Shown piece by piece: positions 23,046-32,666 of a stretch of DNA of 64,000 nucleotides. The notes under the pieces are model-generated. The model was not told where the DNA came from. It did not search any database and saw nothing but the letters and a program-made list of their open reading frames with translations. Within the stretch, counting starts at the first letter, position 1. The number at the start of each line of letters is the position of its first letter. The position numbers and the translations under genes are program-made. Origin of the DNA: Margaritispora aquatica (lineage: Eukaryota > Ascomycota > Leotiomycetes > Helotiales > Discinellaceae); assembly GCA_007644065.1 (NCBI GenBank), contig VJWN01000019.1:62001-126000 (forward strand), in the 5' to 3' direction.

Positions 23046-26000
23046 ATGCCTCACTTCAACAATGAACCGATAGCGATTGTTGGAACAGGGTGCAGATTTC
23101 CAGGAAATGCTAGTACCGCTTCAAAATTGTGGGATCTTCTTACCAAGCCAACAGACCTCTCCTCAGAGATTCCTTCCAGTAGATTCAACTCCAGCGGCTT
23201 TTATCACCAAGAAGGTGCGCATCATGGTACTTCTAATGTACGGAAATCCTACTTTCTGGAAGAGGATGTTAGACTGTTTGACTCCCAATTTTTCAACATA
23301 TCGACTGCGGAGGCAGAGTCAATGGATGCACAGCAACGTCAACTACTGGAAGTTGTTTTTGAGGCCATGGAGTCAGCGAATATGACGATGGAACAAATGC
23401 GTGGAAGTCCTACTGCTGTTTACGTGGGCTTGATGTGTGACGACTACAGTGGGCTCATCTTCTCAGACATGGAGTCTGTCCCAACTTATGGCGCAACCGG
23501 GGCAGCTCGAAGTATCTTGTCAAACCGTATCTCATACTTTTATGACTGGACTGGTCCTTCTTATACAATTGATAGTGCCTGCTCTTCGAGTCTTGTGGCT
23601 GTCCATCAAGCTGTGCAGCAGCTCAGGAATGGAGAATGCTCTGTGGCCTTAGCTGCAGGAGCTAATCTAATTCTCAGCCCAAGAATGTTCATCGCAGAGA
23701 GTAAACTTAATATGTTATCTCCTAATGGCAGATCACGAATGTGGGATGCAAATGGAGATGGATATGCACGTGGTGAAGGAATTGCGGCAGTGCTCATGAA
23801 ACGTTTAAGCGATGCCATTGCTGATGGCGACCATATTGAGTGTGTTATTCGTGAATCTCACGTTAATCAAGGAGGACGTTCATCCGGCCTTACAGTCCCC
23901 AATCCGGTCGCCCAGGTAAATCTCATTCGTCAAACATACGCCAAGGCAGGCTTGGATCTGAGACGTCCACAGGATCGACCTCAATATTTCCAGGCACACG
24001 GTACTGGAACAAAGGTTGGAGATCTAAACGAAGCCACTGCCATCCACAAGACATTTTTTAGTATGGAGGAAGCCGCACAGCAGGACGACCTCTTTGTCGG
24101 TAGTGTGAAAACTATTATTGGGCACTCGGAAGGCGCTGCCGGGATAGCGGGACTTCTTGAGGCGTGCTTGGCTGTTCGGCATGGAGTTATTCCCCCAAAC
24201 CTTCATTTCGAGACTTTGAATCCTAAGTTGGAGCCCTTTTATGAGCATCTCAAGGTACCGACTGAGACGAAGCCATGGCCGATGACATACGGGGGCGTGC
24301 GGCGCGCCAGTGTGAATAGCTTTGGCTTTGGGGGAACAAATGCTCATGTTATTCTTGAGAACCATGTCCCAGCGTCGTTAGATATTGGAGTTACAGGCGC
24401 GCCTCAGCTTGTCCATCTCCCTGTCACATTCTCCGCTGCTTCGGATCGCTCTCTGGGCCTTCTACTGGCCAAGTACATGGAATATCTGAATGAGAATCCA
24501 GAAACAGATTTCGATGCTTTGACGAGGACACTCCTCACCAGACGCTCGGTTTTCACACACAAGATCGCCTTTGCGGCCCAGACAGCATCTGAGCTATATT
24601 CTAAAATGAAATCGGAACTGGACCAAAGGACAAAGGAAATCTCCCGAACAATCGTATCTCGTCCTCTGATGAGGCCCAAGCATTTGCTTGGAAATTTTAC
24701 TGGCCAAGGAGCACAATGGGCGAGCATGGGCTGGGACCTTGTTTGTGCATCCTCTAAAGCTACAGAAACACTCGCGTCCCTGCAGGAATCTCTTGATAGT
24801 TTGCCTGCTGAACATCGACCCAGCTGGTCACTTCAAGCTGAGCTTGCTACATCAGCACTCACTTCTCGCATAGGCGAGGCAGTCATCTCTCAACCCTTGT
24901 GCACAGCTGTCCAAATACTTCTCGTTGATCACCTCTATGCGGCAGGGGTACGGTTCTCTGCCGTAGTGGGACATTCATCTGGTGAGATTGCCGCAGCATA
25001 CGCAGCAGGCTTCATCTCGGCCGATGCTGCCATCAAAATTGCATATTATCGTGGCTATTACGCTCATCTAGCCGGCAATGGAAAGTCTGGATCCATGCTC
25101 GCAGTTGGGGCGTCAATGATTGAAGCAGTGGAACTGTGTCAATTACCACAATTTTGCGGCAGGATATCAGTTGCGGCAAGTAATTCACTGAACAGTGTCA
25201 CTCTCTCCGGGGATTCGGACGCTATTGAGGAGGTAAAGCAATACTTTGATAAGAAGTCGGTGTTTGCCAGAATACTCAAAGTTGATACAGCATACCATTC
25301 CACACATATGCTTGCTTGCTCTGTGCCGTATCTGCAAGCGCTTAAAGACTGCAACATTCAGGTCCAGCAAGGTCACGATGAGGCTTGCTTATGGTTCTCC
25401 AGTGTGAATGGTGGCAAAATCGTCTCTGCTACTGATGCTTTGCAGGGTACTTATTGGATGGAGAACATGCTTCAACCTGTTTTATTCTCACAAGCTGTTA
25501 CTCAGGCGTGCAAGACAATTGGAAGTTTTGATTTCGCGCTCGAGGTTGGGCCACATCCGGCATTGAAAGGCCCGGCGCTGCAGACGCTATCAGAAAATAG
25601 CACTTCAGCTAAACCAGTCCCGTATGAACCCCTTCTGGCTCGTGGGCAAAGTGCTGTTCAGACATTTGCTGCAGCTTTGGGATCTCTCTGGCTGTATTTT
25701 GGCTCGGGCGCTTTCGATGTCGAAGCATACAGCAAGCTTTTTGGGGACTCAAAACAAAAGCTCTTGACAGGTCTGCCAACATACCCATGGAATCACGATC
25801 GAGCCTTTTGGTACGAATCCCGGAGCTCGAGAGAGTTTCGCCTTCGTCCAGATCCTCCTCACCCTTTGCTTGGCACTGTAGCTAGTGATCAAGCAGAAGG
25901 CGAATATACCTGGCGCAACTATCTTCGTCTTGGCGAGATCCCATGGTTATCAGGACACAAGATCCAAGGTCAGACTATTTTCCCTGCCGCGGGATATATA

Positions 26001-29000
26001 GTAATGGCTCTTGAAGCCGCGAAGCTTGCTTGTCGCGGCAAAGATGTCAATCTGTTTGAGATTCAAGATCTAAAGATCTTGCAAGCTATCTCGATCAATG
26101 ACGATGCGGATGGTGTAGAAACGCTAGTTGGTGTTAGGGGTGTGAAGTGGGATGAAGATGCGGGGATGATAAGAGCGCGGTTTACATGCCACGCTTGTTT
26201 GAGTAGAGATACTGGAGGACTGGTTCTTGTCTGTTCTGGTCAGCTTTTGGTAAGATTTGGAGATCAAATGGCTGACATGCTTCCTGCGAGAGGTATGAAA
26301 GCGATCACAGATCTAAGGGACGTCGACGTTGGCGTCTTCTATGATTCACTAGCCACGATCGGCTATGGCTACACTGGACTGTTTAAAGCCATTTCTTCAC
26401 TGCAGCAAAAGCTTGATATCTCGACTGGGTTGATCGACGATGCTAATTTTGGGGTTCAGAACGATGGGTTTGACGGCAAGTTGTTAGTTCACCCTGCGTC
26501 TCTGGACGCGGCGATTCAAACACTTTTTGCTTGCTTGGGCTCGCCTGGTGATGGGAGTCTGTGGAGCATGCATGTCCCTGTCAGCATTTCGAGAGTTAGG
26601 ATCAATCCTTTGTTGTGCGACACAAGTACACGGAGGGGGAAAATGCGCTTCGATGCGCGGATTGAGGACACAGCAGGAGGTCGGGGTGTTCTTCGTGGAG
26701 ATGTAATGCTTTACGACACGGGTGTAGCGCAAGATGCCATACTACAAATGGAGGGGGTAGAAGTCAAACCTCTCATGCCAGCCACACCAGCTGATGACCG
26801 CCATCTATTCTACGAGCTCGCTTGGGGCTTGGCAGAGCCAGATGCTAGTCTTGTGTTCCGAAGGTCGCCGTTCTCTGCAAGGGAAATGGAAAAAGCGGAG
26901 GTGTTGGAGATGCTCTGCTTCTTCTACTTCAAACAGCTAGATGAATTTGTAATGTGTATGACTGCGGTTGAGAGGGATGCTGTCTCGTGGCACGGGAACC
27001 ACATCCTTGCTTCTGTGAAGAGCATTTTGGACGCGACTATCGAGGGTCGACATGCCACATGCAAGCCAGATTGGATTAAAAATACTTGGGAGTATGTTCA
27101 AGCTCGAAGCATGCCATTTGAATCTGAAGTAGACTTCAAGCTCACACATGTTGTGGGTTCAAAACTTATCCCCTTCATGCGCAACGAGACCACCATTCTG
27201 GAGCATATGGTACACGATGGCCTGCTAGATTCCTTCTACCAAAACTCGGAACTGTTAGAGTATAACGAGTATGCAGGTAAACTAGCAGCACAGATCGCCT
27301 TTCGATATCCGCGCATCAGGGTTCTTGAAATTGGCGCAGGGACAGGCGGCGTTACACGAGCTGTGCTGAGACATCTTGAGAACAAGTATCTCTCTTACAC
27401 GTTCACTGATATCTCCATCTCTTTCTTTGAGCAAGCAAAGGAGAAGTTCAAAGATAACGAGAGAATGATCTACGCACCACTTGACATTGCTCTCGACCCA
27501 ACCACTCAAGGTTTCGATCCTTCATCTTACGACCTCGTCATCGCCTCTAACGTGTTACACGCGACACCACACCTTGCCACTACTCTTGCGCACGCCAACA
27601 AACTTTTAAAACCAGGCGGCAAAGTGCTCGTGCTTGAAGCAGTCGATAACGGCTGCGTTCGAGTCGGCTTCAGCTTTTGCGGCGTCCCAGGATGGTGGGC
27701 AGCTGAAGATGGGAGGATAGGTGGTCCGCTCATCACGGTTGATGAATGGGGATCGCTGTTGAAGGAGAATGGTTTTGCCGGAATAGACACCGTGACGCCT
27801 GGCGCTGGCGGGAGGGAGCAGCCTGTTGCTGTGTTTGTGGCGACGAAGGTTGATGATACCATGAGCATGCTAAGAGAGCCACTAAACTGTTTGGATGTCA
27901 AGAGGAGAAATATTGGGTCTGTAGTACTTGTAGGTGGTGTTACACTTGCGACGCAAGATCTCATCGAAGGTTTGAAAACCTTACTTCGGCCTTGGAGTAG
28001 CAATATTCAAGTTGTAAGATATCTTGACGAGCTTGACACAAGTAAAATCAGTGGTAATGGGGGTCTAGTCCATGTTCTGAATATCTCTGATCTTGATGCA
28101 CCATTTTTCAAGGATCCCACACCCACTAGACTTGAAGGTCTAAAGGGACTGCTAGATAAGGCACGCTCATTCATCTGGGTTACACAAGGAGCTAGGGGAA
28201 GTAATCCATGGGCCAGCATGGTGCTAGGTATTGGCAGGACTTTGGTGCATGAGATGCCCCATGTCAGAGTACAAGTTCTAGACCTTGATGATAAGAACCT
28301 ACCTCAAGATCTTGCCAGACAAAATGATGAAAAGGCGAAATTGCTTGCGGAAGCATTTTTACGAGTCGTGCTAGTTGAGAAATGGGGTAATGGTGTAGGC
28401 GAGGGACATGAGGGCAACGTGTGGAGTAATGAATGTGAGCTTTGGTTGAAGAATGGTAGGTGGGAGGTTACGAGGGTGAGGAAGGAGAAGGAGGCAAATC
28501 TGAGGTTGATGAGCGGGAGGAGGGTGGTTGAGGAGGTCGTCGATCTAGGTTGTATGGATGGGGAAGCAGTTGATGCTGTTGTTCAGGACGATGGAGGTTA
28601 TGAGCTGGCGAGGGGGATGGCCGGACCGATAAACAACGGTATATCTGGGCAGAATGTGCAGATTAAGGTCACAAATTCTACGTTGCTAGCGGCGAAAGTT
28701 GGAGATGGGTATCTTTATCTTATTACCGGCGAGATGATCGAAGATGGAACTAGGGTTATTGCTCTGTCAGAGAGTGTCAGATCAACTATCTCGACTCATC
28801 ATAATTGGATTCTGCCTTGGCATATCGTACCTGGTCAAGAGCCTGCTCTTCTCTCTGCTGTCTTTTGGGATATCATAGCCAAGAACATTCTTGACTCGAC
28901 AAGAAGAAACAAGACTTTGGTGCTTTTCGAGCCCGAGGTAGAACTTGCTAATGCTCTCGTGAGAAAAGGAAGATTTGGGTCTGTCAGATTGTGTTTTGTC

Positions 29001-31469
29001 ACTGCAAAAGCTAGAGCCCATAGCCCACAATGGTGTCGCATCCATCCTTTCTCTTCGGTTCATGATATCAAGGCCATGTTGCCGAAAAACATTGGTGCAT
29101 TTGTCGACTGCTCGGTATCTGTAACGCGCCAATCTGAAGATCTTGCTTGCAGCCTACGAATGTCGCTTCCTGCATTCTGCAGGAAGCTGGATGTTTCTGA
29201 TCTCTTCAACTTCTCGTCATTGATGGAATCAGAGATGCCGATGGATGTGGCGGGAGATATTTTGAGAGTAGCGGTTGTGAACTCAATGTCTTCGCTGGTT
29301 TCAGTCAAAGGACCTGTTTCGCATGAGATCATCTCCCCCGCATCCCTGTCATCAATCAACAATACTGACCTCAGGCTGCGGATCGTGAACTGGACTTCTG
29401 CTACCGAGCTAGGGGTTCGTGTCCGATCTGCAGAGAATATAATGCGATTTGACCCAAACAAAACCTACCTGCTCATCGGCCTTTCCGGTAATTTAGGTCG
29501 CTCACTATGTCGCTGGATGATACTTCATGGCGCACGCTATATTGTGCTCACAAGCAGGAAGCCGAGCATCGAACAAGCGTGGCTAGATGAGATGGTCGAA
29601 CTTGGTGGTCAGATATCTGTCATGGCAATGGATGTCGCTGATAAAGTCTCCCTTGAATTAACAATCAAAATGATTGAAGCTACCCTTCCACCTATTGCAG
29701 GAGTCGCAAACGCAGCCATGGTTCTCTCTGATACCCTTCTATCGAACATGTCGTTGCAGGAAATGCAAACTGTACTCAACCCCAAAGTATCAGGCTCACA
29801 ACACCTCTCATCACTCTTCGAATCGCCTTCTCGGCCCTTGGATTTCTTCATACTTTTCGGCTCCTCTGTAGACATCATGGGCAATTCAGGACAAGCAGCC
29901 TATTGCGCTGCGAACATGTTCATGCACGGCCTAATCTGTCAGCGTAGATCCAAGGGTCTGGTTGGTAGCTTGATCGGCTTGGGAGAGGTGAAGGGCGTTG
30001 GTTATGCTGCCCGGAGAGAAAAGGAAGGTGGTGGAAGGTTGAATCGAATTATTGGTGAAACGCTACCGTTGAGTGAGAGGGAGGTTCTCGTCATGTTCGC
30101 GGAGGGTGTACTCGCTGGCAGGGTAGGGAAGAAAGGAGTTGAGGACAAGAATCCGGTACTATATGCTGGGATGGTGGGGAAGGATCCAGCTCGTGATCCG
30201 GGCATGAGTTGGTACGAGCATGCTAAGTTTTGGCATTATATTGAAGCGTCATCGAGCTCATCTGCATCGTCAACATCATCAACTACCGCAAATGTGTCGC
30301 TCAAATCTCAACTCGCACTCGCGACTTCGACCTCCGTAGTCCGCACACTTGTCCTCGAAGCCTTCATCGAAAAGCTGAAGCACAAACTCCAGATCTCTGA
30401 TACGACTGTCGTCGATGAAGGCAAGGTCTTACTCGAGCTGGGTATTGATTCTTTGGTGGCTGTGGATCTGAGAGCGTGGTTTGTGGTTGAGGTTGGCGTC
30501 GACATGCCGATTTTGAAGATTTTGGGTGGTGGAAGTGTGGGCGACGTTGTTGGTGATGCGGTAGGGAGGTTAGATGAGAAGATGGTGCCGCTTTTGGAGA
30601 AGAGAGAGGAGGGCAAGTTGATACCGAATGGGTTGGGCGGGTTTCATGTTGTGCAGGTGGCGCAGGTTCATGAAATCCAGGATGCGGCGGTGGTGGCAGT
30701 CAATGAGGTGGTGGAAGTCTCGGAGGATATTGTTCTTCCAGGCGCAGATGCGAGTTTAGATGTCATGCATGATGAGGTGAGACATATCGAGGAAGTAGTG
30801 GAAGCGTCGAGCGATGTCGTTCTTTCAACGACAGAGACAGACATCGATTCAGAAGCCATCCAGGATGAGGTGAAGAAGCCTATCGACGAGGTAGTAGAAG
30901 TATCGAGTGATGCGGTTCTTTCAGGAACGGATACTATTTTGGACGTCTCACAGGAACCAGGAACGGATAATACCTGTACTTTAGAGGCGATTCAGGAAGA
31001 AGCAGAGCCTTCGGTTCCTGCCATAGACGTCGACATTTTAGTGCCAGATCTACCAAATTCATCAAGTCCAAGTCCTAGTCCGGAAGGAACAGACCTCACG
31101 ATAGGGGACATCCCGGAGGTCGATGTTTTGATACCACGTGGCCCACAGTCATCCTCAGCAACTTGTGAAGCTGTTGAAATCACAGCCATATCCGATTCAG
31201 AAGGCGAAGCTGTGTTAGTTCGCCTAATTAGCCATGTTAAGAAGGAGTCCATCTCCACAGTCGGTTCCTCAGACACAAATGCCGATGAGGATGCCGATGG
31301 GGATAGAGATCAACTTGATGATCTTTCGGGACCAATCTCACCTACTTTCTCAGATGCGACTTCCTTTGGAGATGAGGTGGTGGGGGAAACTGTGGAGATT
31401 GTGGAGACTGTGGAAGGCATGGAAGCTGGAGGTGAGAAGGAGGTAACGTCAGAAGGGGAATTGCCCTAG
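23046..31469 (+). CDS. Highly reducing type I polyketide synthase (KS-AT-DH-cMT-KR-ACP) with acidic C-terminal extension
   Basis: One uninterrupted frame, 2807 aa, starting 'MPHFNNEPIAIVGTGCRFPG'; ATG 23046 is preferred over 23013 because the KS domain begins at once. KS: Cys179 in 'DSACSSS', His in 'QAHGTGT' and 'IIGHSEGAAG'. AT: Ser644 in 'GHSSGEIAAAYAAG'. DH: His971 in 'GHKIQGQTIFP' and Asp1154 in 'SLDAAIQTL'. C-methyltransferase: 'VLEIGAGTGG' near residue 1426. Structural and catalytic KR: 'LIGLSGNLG' near 2145 and Tyr2286 in 'QAAYCAAN'. ACP: phosphopantetheine Ser2469 in 'GIDSL'. I see no enoyl-reductase NADPH motif between cMT and KR. No releasing domain follows; instead ~310 acidic, Ser/Val-rich residues with imperfect repeats. 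It makes a partly reduced, C-methylated polyketide chain; the product is unknown. Confidence 0.95.
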   Translation: MPHFNNEPIAIVGTGCRFPGNASTASKLWDLLTKPTDLSSEIPSSRFNSSGFYHQEGAHHGTSNVRKSYFLEEDVRLFDSQFFNISTAEAESMDAQQRQLLEVVFEAMESANMTMEQMRGSPTAVYVGLMCDDYSGLIFSDMESVPTYGATGAARSILSNRISYFYDWTGPSYTIDSACSSSLVAVHQAVQQLRNGECSVALAAGANLILSPRMFIAESKLNMLSPNGRSRMWDANGDGYARGEGIAAVLMKRLSDAIADGDHIECVIRESHVNQGGRSSGLTVPNPVAQVNLIRQTYAKAGLDLRRPQDRPQYFQAHGTGTKVGDLNEATAIHKTFFSMEEAAQQDDLFVGSVKTIIGHSEGAAGIAGLLEACLAVRHGVIPPNLHFETLNPKLEPFYEHLKVPTETKPWPMTYGGVRRASVNSFGFGGTNAHVILENHVPASLDIGVTGAPQLVHLPVTFSAASDRSLGLLLAKYMEYLNENPETDFDALTRTLLTRRSVFTHKIAFAAQTASELYSKMKSELDQRTKEISRTIVSRPLMRPKHLLGNFTGQGAQWASMGWDLVCASSKATETLASLQESLDSLPAEHRPSWSLQAELATSALTSRIGEAVISQPLCTAVQILLVDHLYAAGVRFSAVVGHSSGEIAAAYAAGFISADAAIKIAYYRGYYAHLAGNGKSGSMLAVGASMIEAVELCQLPQFCGRISVAASNSLNSVTLSGDSDAIEEVKQYFDKKSVFARILKVDTAYHSTHMLACSVPYLQALKDCNIQVQQGHDEACLWFSSVNGGKIVSATDALQGTYWMENMLQPVLFSQAVTQACKTIGSFDFALEVGPHPALKGPALQTLSENSTSAKPVPYEPLLARGQSAVQTFAAALGSLWLYFGSGAFDVEAYSKLFGDSKQKLLTGLPTYPWNHDRAFWYESRSSREFRLRPDPPHPLLGTVASDQAEGEYTWRNYLRLGEIPWLSGHKIQGQTIFPAAGYIVMALEAAKLACRGKDVNLFEIQDLKILQAISINDDADGVETLVGVRGVKWDEDAGMIRARFTCHACLSRDTGGLVLVCSGQLLVRFGDQMADMLPARGMKAITDLRDVDVGVFYDSLATIGYGYTGLFKAISSLQQKLDISTGLIDDANFGVQNDGFDGKLLVHPASLDAAIQTLFACLGSPGDGSLWSMHVPVSISRVRINPLLCDTSTRRGKMRFDARIEDTAGGRGVLRGDVMLYDTGVAQDAILQMEGVEVKPLMPATPADDRHLFYELAWGLAEPDASLVFRRSPFSAREMEKAEVLEMLCFFYFKQLDEFVMCMTAVERDAVSWHGNHILASVKSILDATIEGRHATCKPDWIKNTWEYVQARSMPFESEVDFKLTHVVGSKLIPFMRNETTILEHMVHDGLLDSFYQNSELLEYNEYAGKLAAQIAFRYPRIRVLEIGAGTGGVTRAVLRHLENKYLSYTFTDISISFFEQAKEKFKDNERMIYAPLDIALDPTTQGFDPSSYDLVIASNVLHATPHLATTLAHANKLLKPGGKVLVLEAVDNGCVRVGFSFCGVPGWWAAEDGRIGGPLITVDEWGSLLKENGFAGIDTVTPGAGGREQPVAVFVATKVDDTMSMLREPLNCLDVKRRNIGSVVLVGGVTLATQDLIEGLKTLLRPWSSNIQVVRYLDELDTSKISGNGGLVHVLNISDLDAPFFKDPTPTRLEGLKGLLDKARSFIWVTQGARGSNPWASMVLGIGRTLVHEMPHVRVQVLDLDDKNLPQDLARQNDEKAKLLAEAFLRVVLVEKWGNGVGEGHEGNVWSNECELWLKNGRWEVTRVRKEKEANLRLMSGRRVVEEVVDLGCMDGEAVDAVVQDDGGYELARGMAGPINNGISGQNVQIKVTNSTLLAAKVGDGYLYLITGEMIEDGTRVIALSESVRSTISTHHNWILPWHIVPGQEPALLSAVFWDIIAKNILDSTRRNKTLVLFEPEVELANALVRKGRFGSVRLCFVTAKARAHSPQWCRIHPFSSVHDIKAMLPKNIGAFVDCSVSVTRQSEDLACSLRMSLPAFCRKLDVSDLFNFSSLMESEMPMDVAGDILRVAVVNSMSSLVSVKGPVSHEIISPASLSSINNTDLRLRIVNWTSATELGVRVRSAENIMRFDPNKTYLLIGLSGNLGRSLCRWMILHGARYIVLTSRKPSIEQAWLDEMVELGGQISVMAMDVADKVSLELTIKMIEATLPPIAGVANAAMVLSDTLLSNMSLQEMQTVLNPKVSGSQHLSSLFESPSRPLDFFILFGSSVDIMGNSGQAAYCAANMFMHGLICQRRSKGLVGSLIGLGEVKGVGYAARREKEGGGRLNRIIGETLPLSEREVLVMFAEGVLAGRVGKKGVEDKNPVLYAGMVGKDPARDPGMSWYEHAKFWHYIEASSSSSASSTSSTTANVSLKSQLALATSTSVVRTLVLEAFIEKLKHKLQISDTTVVDEGKVLLELGIDSLVAVDLRAWFVVEVGVDMPILKILGGGSVGDVVGDAVGRLDEKMVPLLEKREEGKLIPNGLGGFHVVQVAQVHEIQDAAVVAVNEVVEVSEDIVLPGADASLDVMHDEVRHIEEVVEASSDVVLSTTETDIDSEAIQDEVKKPIDEVVEVSSDAVLSGTDTILDVSQEPGTDNTCTLEAIQEEAEPSVPAIDVDILVPDLPNSSSPSPSPEGTDLTIGDIPEVDVLIPRGPQSSSATCEAVEITAISDSEGEAVLVRLISHVKKESISTVGSSDTNADEDADGDRDQLDDLSGPISPTFSDATSFGDEVVGETVEIVETVEGMEAGGEKEVTSEGELP
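30690..30975 (+). repeat. Three imperfect ~30-residue coding repeats in the PKS tail
   Basis: Each unit has the pattern 'EVVE(V/A)S(S/E)D(V/I/A)VL' followed by an Asp/Thr-rich segment and an acidic spacer. Units start near 30698, 30786 and 30882. They lie after the ACP, within the acidic extension (roughly residues 2550-2640). Confidence 0.75.
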
Positions 31470-31565
31470 ATTACCTTACCTTAGGTTACTAGGTACCTAC
31501 TGTACTTTCCATTACGTTGAGATTATCTTCTTTTGCTTGTTTGAGAAAATTATTGGATGCACGTG

Positions 31566-31603
31566 TTTTGGTTTTGGTTTTGGTTTTGGTTTTGGTTTTG
31601 GTT
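31566..31603. repeat. TTTTGG hexanucleotide array
   Basis: Direct tandem repeat of TTTTGG, about six copies. Confidence 0.95.
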
Positions 31604-31670
31604 CAGTCCAGCGTTGTCAGTCTCTCTCACTATCTCCCTCAGTATATTCGGTTCTTCATCATTATCTTCA

Positions 31671-31702
31671 TCCTCCTCCTCCTCCTCCTCCTCCTCCTCC
31701 TC
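31671..31702. repeat. CCT trinucleotide array
   Basis: Perfect CCT/TCC microsatellite of about ten units in a pyrimidine-rich region. Confidence 0.95.
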
Positions 31703-31857
31703 GTTCTTTTCTTTCCACTAACTCCACTTCCTTCTCCATCTATTCTCTTCCGTTCTATTCTAATCTACTCTCTCACGTCCCATTCTTCAACCCCGCTCTC
31801 TTCTCGTTCTAGGTCTAGGTCAAGTGCAAAACATCACATTCAGCCCTACCACCCATC

Positions 31858-32115
31858 ATGGCCTTGTCACCTAGCGCATTCACTAACACACTAGATCACT
31901 TTGGCCACGCACTTAGGCCACATGCTACCCTACCAGCGAAGCTCACTGAGTTACGGCACAAGGACCAAATCTATCTTCGAACAATCATGACAAACCAACG
32001 AGTCGTCCGTGATGACCTACTCGTGTTCACAGATTCAGATCCTAATGTGAACTTTGATGGCTACGCACAATCGCTGGACGGACCCAAATCATCGACATCA
32101 AACTCGGCGATGTGA
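31858..32115 (+). CDS. Possible small protein, 85 aa
   Basis: ATG at 31858 in good context (CATCATGG) after a long pyrimidine-rich leader. The product is hydrophilic ('MALSPSAFTNTLDHFGHALRP'), without a signal peptide or membrane segment, and ends in TGA. No family recognised. A further open segment in another frame to 32315 has no strong splice link. May be a short real gene or chance. Confidence 0.35.
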   Translation: MALSPSAFTNTLDHFGHALRPHATLPAKLTELRHKDQIYLRTIMTNQRVVRDDLLVFTDSDPNVNFDGYAQSLDGPKSSTSNSAM

Positions 32116-32666
32116 ACCCTAATCATGTTGACCACAGCACTTACAACAAGCCTTGCGTCGTACAATGTCGCCGATTCGTCTTCTCGGTGCCATATTGGAT
32201 CTCTTTGGCGAACCAAGGCATTCGCAAGGCGATAAATCGCCCTAAGTCGTTTCGTCGTGGCTCCAAATTCACTATTAGCGCGAGCTATGATCCATTACAC
32301 GCGATGTTAGCCTAAGTGGGCTCTTTTACAAGCGGCCTCTTTGCTAAACTGTTCAGACAATTTAATATCGTAACCACCACTTTGGCGCGGCAGTTTGATG
32401 ACAATAAGAAGGTTGTCGCGCCCCCTCTTCCATCTCTCTTTCTTCAACCAACTGTAACGAAACTTTATGACCACACAACCACGTTCGCACTTGCAACTTT
32501 CAAAAACTTTCAACTTCTGCAACTTCTTCTGCTGAATAAGCTTTTTACATACACAATTGAAAGTTTCGCACAGTTATACACATCCACTGTTTCACGATTA
32601 CAAAATTCACACATCTACAACTACCAAACAAATCCAGGTTTCTTCAAAAGCGCCCCATACGTCAAG
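32116..32666. other. Probable leader/promoter of the downstream membrane protein
   Basis: The downstream frame is open back to 32316 but has no ATG before 32667, and the translated part is Leu/Phe/Thr-rich low complexity, so I treat it as untranslated. Confidence 0.45.

Larger units (their letters stand above)
31470..31857. other. Intergenic region with TTTTGG and CCT microsatellites
   Basis: Begins with a TAGGTACCTA-type block (about 31475-31500). Contains about six TTTTGG units (31566-31603) and about ten CCT units (31671-31702) in a pyrimidine-rich leader-like stretch. Frames across these give only low-complexity peptides. Confidence 0.7.

Noticed and set aside
31537..31812. Frames encoding Phe-Gly and poly-Pro peptides
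   Set aside because: Direct products of the TTTTGG and CCT microsatellites.
32316..32666. Upstream extension of the membrane coiled-coil frame
   Set aside because: The frame is open but begins at GTG with no ATG, and translates to repetitive Leu/Phe/Thr sequence. Better explained as leader.
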